Of a stretch of 64,000 nucleotides of DNA, positions 61,390 to 64,000 are shown piece after piece; the stretch's first letter is position 1, and every line of letters starts with the position of its first letter. The stretch spans positions 2,795,001 to 2,859,000 of the forward strand of contig NC_135361.1 of the NCBI RefSeq assembly GCF_051622035.1, in the 5' to 3' direction. The notes below the pieces were generated by a model. That model ran no database searches. It was given only the letters and a program-made list of their open reading frames with translations, and was not told where the DNA came from. This DNA is from Arctopsyche grandis. Its lineage: Eukaryota > Arthropoda > Insecta > Trichoptera > Hydropsychidae. The position numbers and the translations under genes were made by a program.

Positions 61390-61905
61390 TAACCCTCCCT
61401 CACCGAAGTGGGGTATGCGAGTGCCCCAATATTTACGTTTTTCGTAATAACTATGTGGCTTTCAAAGCTATAAACCCTATATTTCTTGAATTCCTAGAAT
61501 GAACTACAAGAAATCTATTTTAATAAATTTTGTATGATTTAGAAAAGGGGTACATCGTAAAAAAATACATTTATACATTTCTACGTTCCAAAGTATGATT
61601 TAAAGGTGGTAGCGATAAGTCATGTTTTTGACCTGTTCGCTTGCATATTATTGTTGATCGATTGATTCATGCGAGAGAAAAAGACAGCTATATTTTCGTA
61701 AGCTATTGTTTTCGTCGCTTTTGGTGCGTGGCTATTGAGTCATGCAGTCGCCTGTTGGCCTTACCTATGTGCGTTTGCATGTTGATGCTTGTCGTTATTT
61801 TTTAATACAAAAATAGTCAAAAACATGCTATAGGACTAAAACTTTTTTATTTTGATGTATAAAATGATTAATAAGATATATATTGAACCTATTTGTATTG
61901 AGAAA
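61390..61905 (-). repeat. Dispersed repeat, inverted copy of part of blocks A, B and D
   Basis: It aligns in reverse with about 30,510-30,985, sharing CCCTCCCTCACCGAAGTGG, GGGGTACATCGTAAAAAAA and TTTTAATACAAAAATAGTC. It is clearly diverged. A TTAA lies at the CCCTCCC end, so a TTAA-site element is possible, but I see no inverted ends. Confidence 0.55.
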
Positions 61906-62651
61906 AGAAGTTTTTTGATTAAAAAATACTGGGGTCTTACTCGACCAATCTCGTCCTTCAAAGGTTAAATTCGACCGTTACATCTACATATAATAATATT
62001 ATGAAAACCGAATTAAAATTTAACGAAAGTCTTAACGGACCTTTTGCGTTATTAAATAATTAATCCGTTATCAACCGATCGACAGAGGCGGCTCGAAAGG
62101 AGGACATTGCGATAATTAATATTATTTATTAATATGAATACATTTAATTAAGAAAATTCTACTTTGTTTCGATTAATCAGTAAGTACAAAATCGTTTCAT
62201 TACAATTTCGTGCCGTTTCATCTTTGATGAAAATCCTCTTAGTTAATTAACCGTGAAAGCGTCTTGAAAAGGCGTCATAATAATTCCGCACAATGCTTTA
62301 TTCCAAGATTCTAACGATTATTATGCGAATAATCTACAATATGAAATTATTTTAAAATTTGAATATTAAGGCTTTAATTAAATTTCAGACGACAAACACG
62401 TGATCATTTCCCATGGGTATGTTTTGATGTTTTGTAATTGTAATATTGCGTGTAAAATAATTATTAAATTGATGGAAATATTGTGTCACGCTGTTGAAGC
62501 ATACCAATTGATTAAAAAAATAAATAAAGCCATTTTTAAATTAGGATACCGTGGATGGAATATTTTAAATGGTTCTCCCAAGTTGGAAATTTTGAGCATA
62601 CTTAGATGATGAAAAATTTACTGCTTTAAAAATACTATATTAAAATAATTC

Positions 62652-62682
<31 letters not shown>

Positions 62683-64000
62683 CATACAGACATATTTACT
62701 CAACATGTTGTTTGTTATGACGTTTTTATTCGATAAATATTTTACGCATTTGAATGTATTGCATATATGTACATATATTTTTGCAATATATTTCGTATTT
62801 CGATATTCCATTTGTTTATTTATTTTTATTTTAGATACATACAATATGTTATTTACTTTTGTGCGACTCGCTCGTTCTATTTGCACGAAGCGACGAAACG
62901 TTTGAATCAGAAAATTCGACCATTTTGCACATAAACTCAATAATATAAAAGGCATAGATTATATCAATTCCATTATATTCAAAGGATTCACTGAAAATAA
63001 TCACCGAATACATTCAGTAAAATATTATTACGATAATAAATAAAATCGCCTCAAAGATTCTAATTACAAGTTTATATAAATGCAACTCGACTATTTCTGT
63101 TAATTTTTTTTTAACCGAACACACCTTTAATTAATAAAATAAATTTAACCTTTCTCAATTCTAATACGGCCTGTGTAAATTTTCTCTAACTTAAGCGGTG
63201 TGTATTCTTCTCGTATAAGAAAGTTTATAGCGGATATCATCTCAAGTTTAATTTTTTATTAATTCAAAGAATACGCAATCTACCTACCAATTTAAGCTTT
63301 CAAATAAAAAATAAAATCTGAAATTAAGCCGATTTTCCATACAAATATTTGCACGCCCACTGAAGTTTTTCAGCAATGCTTTTTTGCTATAAAAAGTTCC
63401 AGCTTAAATAAATTTAAAGCATAAATAATTAAAATTAATATATGTAATATTGATAGGATTCCTGTCTATAATATCTACATATCGTTAGAATGATTTTTTT
63501 TGGACATGACGATTTTATTTTCAGTCTTTATATGCAAAGACTGAAAAGTTATATGCAAAGATAGAAAAGTTCAAATACAAAGCACATTTCGCTGATTCAA
63601 TATATTACACACACTGAACAAATTAAATCTTCCAAAATGAGGTTTTCAGCTCTTAATGTATGCCCATTAAACCCAAATTTACCCACGTTTTGTACAAATA
63701 ATTATATTTTTAAATTGTACTTTCATTTCCTTTCTTATATAAAAATATCTGTATATAAAATATATTGTATTTCACGTTCATATGCAGTGTTATTATAATA
63801 TTTTATTTATTGTATACACATTTAGTGCGTATGTATGTATATGTAGAATGAAGGTAAAGATTAAAGTCTAACTATATAAAACAACAGGAAGAAATGTAGT
63901 GGATTAGAAGTGAAAGTGATTGTAATTTATTATAGATAAGGCACGTACCAATTCTAGGTATAATATAATTTATTGAAAAAACATTCGATATACATAAATA
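61906..64000. other. Gene-free AT-rich stretch to the window end
   Basis: A possible first coding exon (ATGAGGTTTTCAGCTCTTAAT before GTATGC, 63,637-63,657) starts like a signal peptide, but any gene would lie mostly beyond the window. Nothing else is recognised. Confidence 0.35.

Noticed and set aside
62383-62411. 29-base exon between TTTCAG and GTATGT
   Set aside because: Splice borders look good, but joining it to the possible start exon at 61,051 gives a stop within a few codons, and no other partner is visible.

Overview
The window is AT-rich insect DNA with small introns, single-domain CBM14 (peritrophin A) proteins, an allatotropin precursor and many transposable elements. The allatotropin core peptide ([13 protein letters not shown]) is one residue from the form I recall for moths, and its precursor layout matches the moth one. 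A lepidopteran, or a caddisfly or other close holometabolan relative, is therefore the best guess; this rests on recall and is not a firm identification.

Layout. 1-4.8 kb holds the last seven coding exons of a supervillin-type actin-binding gene (+). It ends in a villin headpiece at TGA, followed in frame by 76 open codons that look coding and end in a CaaX-type motif (CCIQ). From 6.8 to 43.7 kb there is a cluster of eleven small CBM14 loci, all on the minus strand: eight intact six-cysteine or near-complete genes including three almost identical copies, two genes lacking the first cysteine, one promoterless fragment, and one decayed pseudogene (the fragment and the pseudogene are not in the count of intact genes; the total is P1, P2 fragment, P3 pseudogene, P4, P5, P6a, P6b, P7c, P6d, P7e, P8, so the intact total is nine: seven with six cysteines and two with five). 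The intact genes share one architecture: a 7-nt first coding exon (ATGAAR G), a second exon with signal peptide and most of the chitin-binding fold, and a short third exon with the last two cysteines. Between 21 and 38.3 kb the cluster has grown by tandem segmental duplication in blocks of about 4.7-5.2 kb plus two short blocks, and one block looks recombinant.

45.3-47.6 kb holds the allatotropin precursor (-), four coding exons, with a LINE fragment and a hAT-type MITE in its introns. The right part (48-64 kb) has no recognisable host gene. It holds a 5'-truncated LINE with a 795-codon open frame, three very small Helitron-like elements, SINE pairs, TTAA-flanked MITEs and a solo LTR.

Mobile elements are mostly 5'-truncated LINEs (RTE, CR1-like and Jockey-like), tRNA-derived SINEs, non-autonomous hAT-like and TTAA-site elements, Helitron-like ends, and solo LTRs that are old fossils. 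Several are nested, which gives a relative order of insertion. The host genes do not form one pathway: supervillin is cytoskeletal, the CBM14 proteins are secreted chitin binders, and allatotropin is a neuropeptide hormone.
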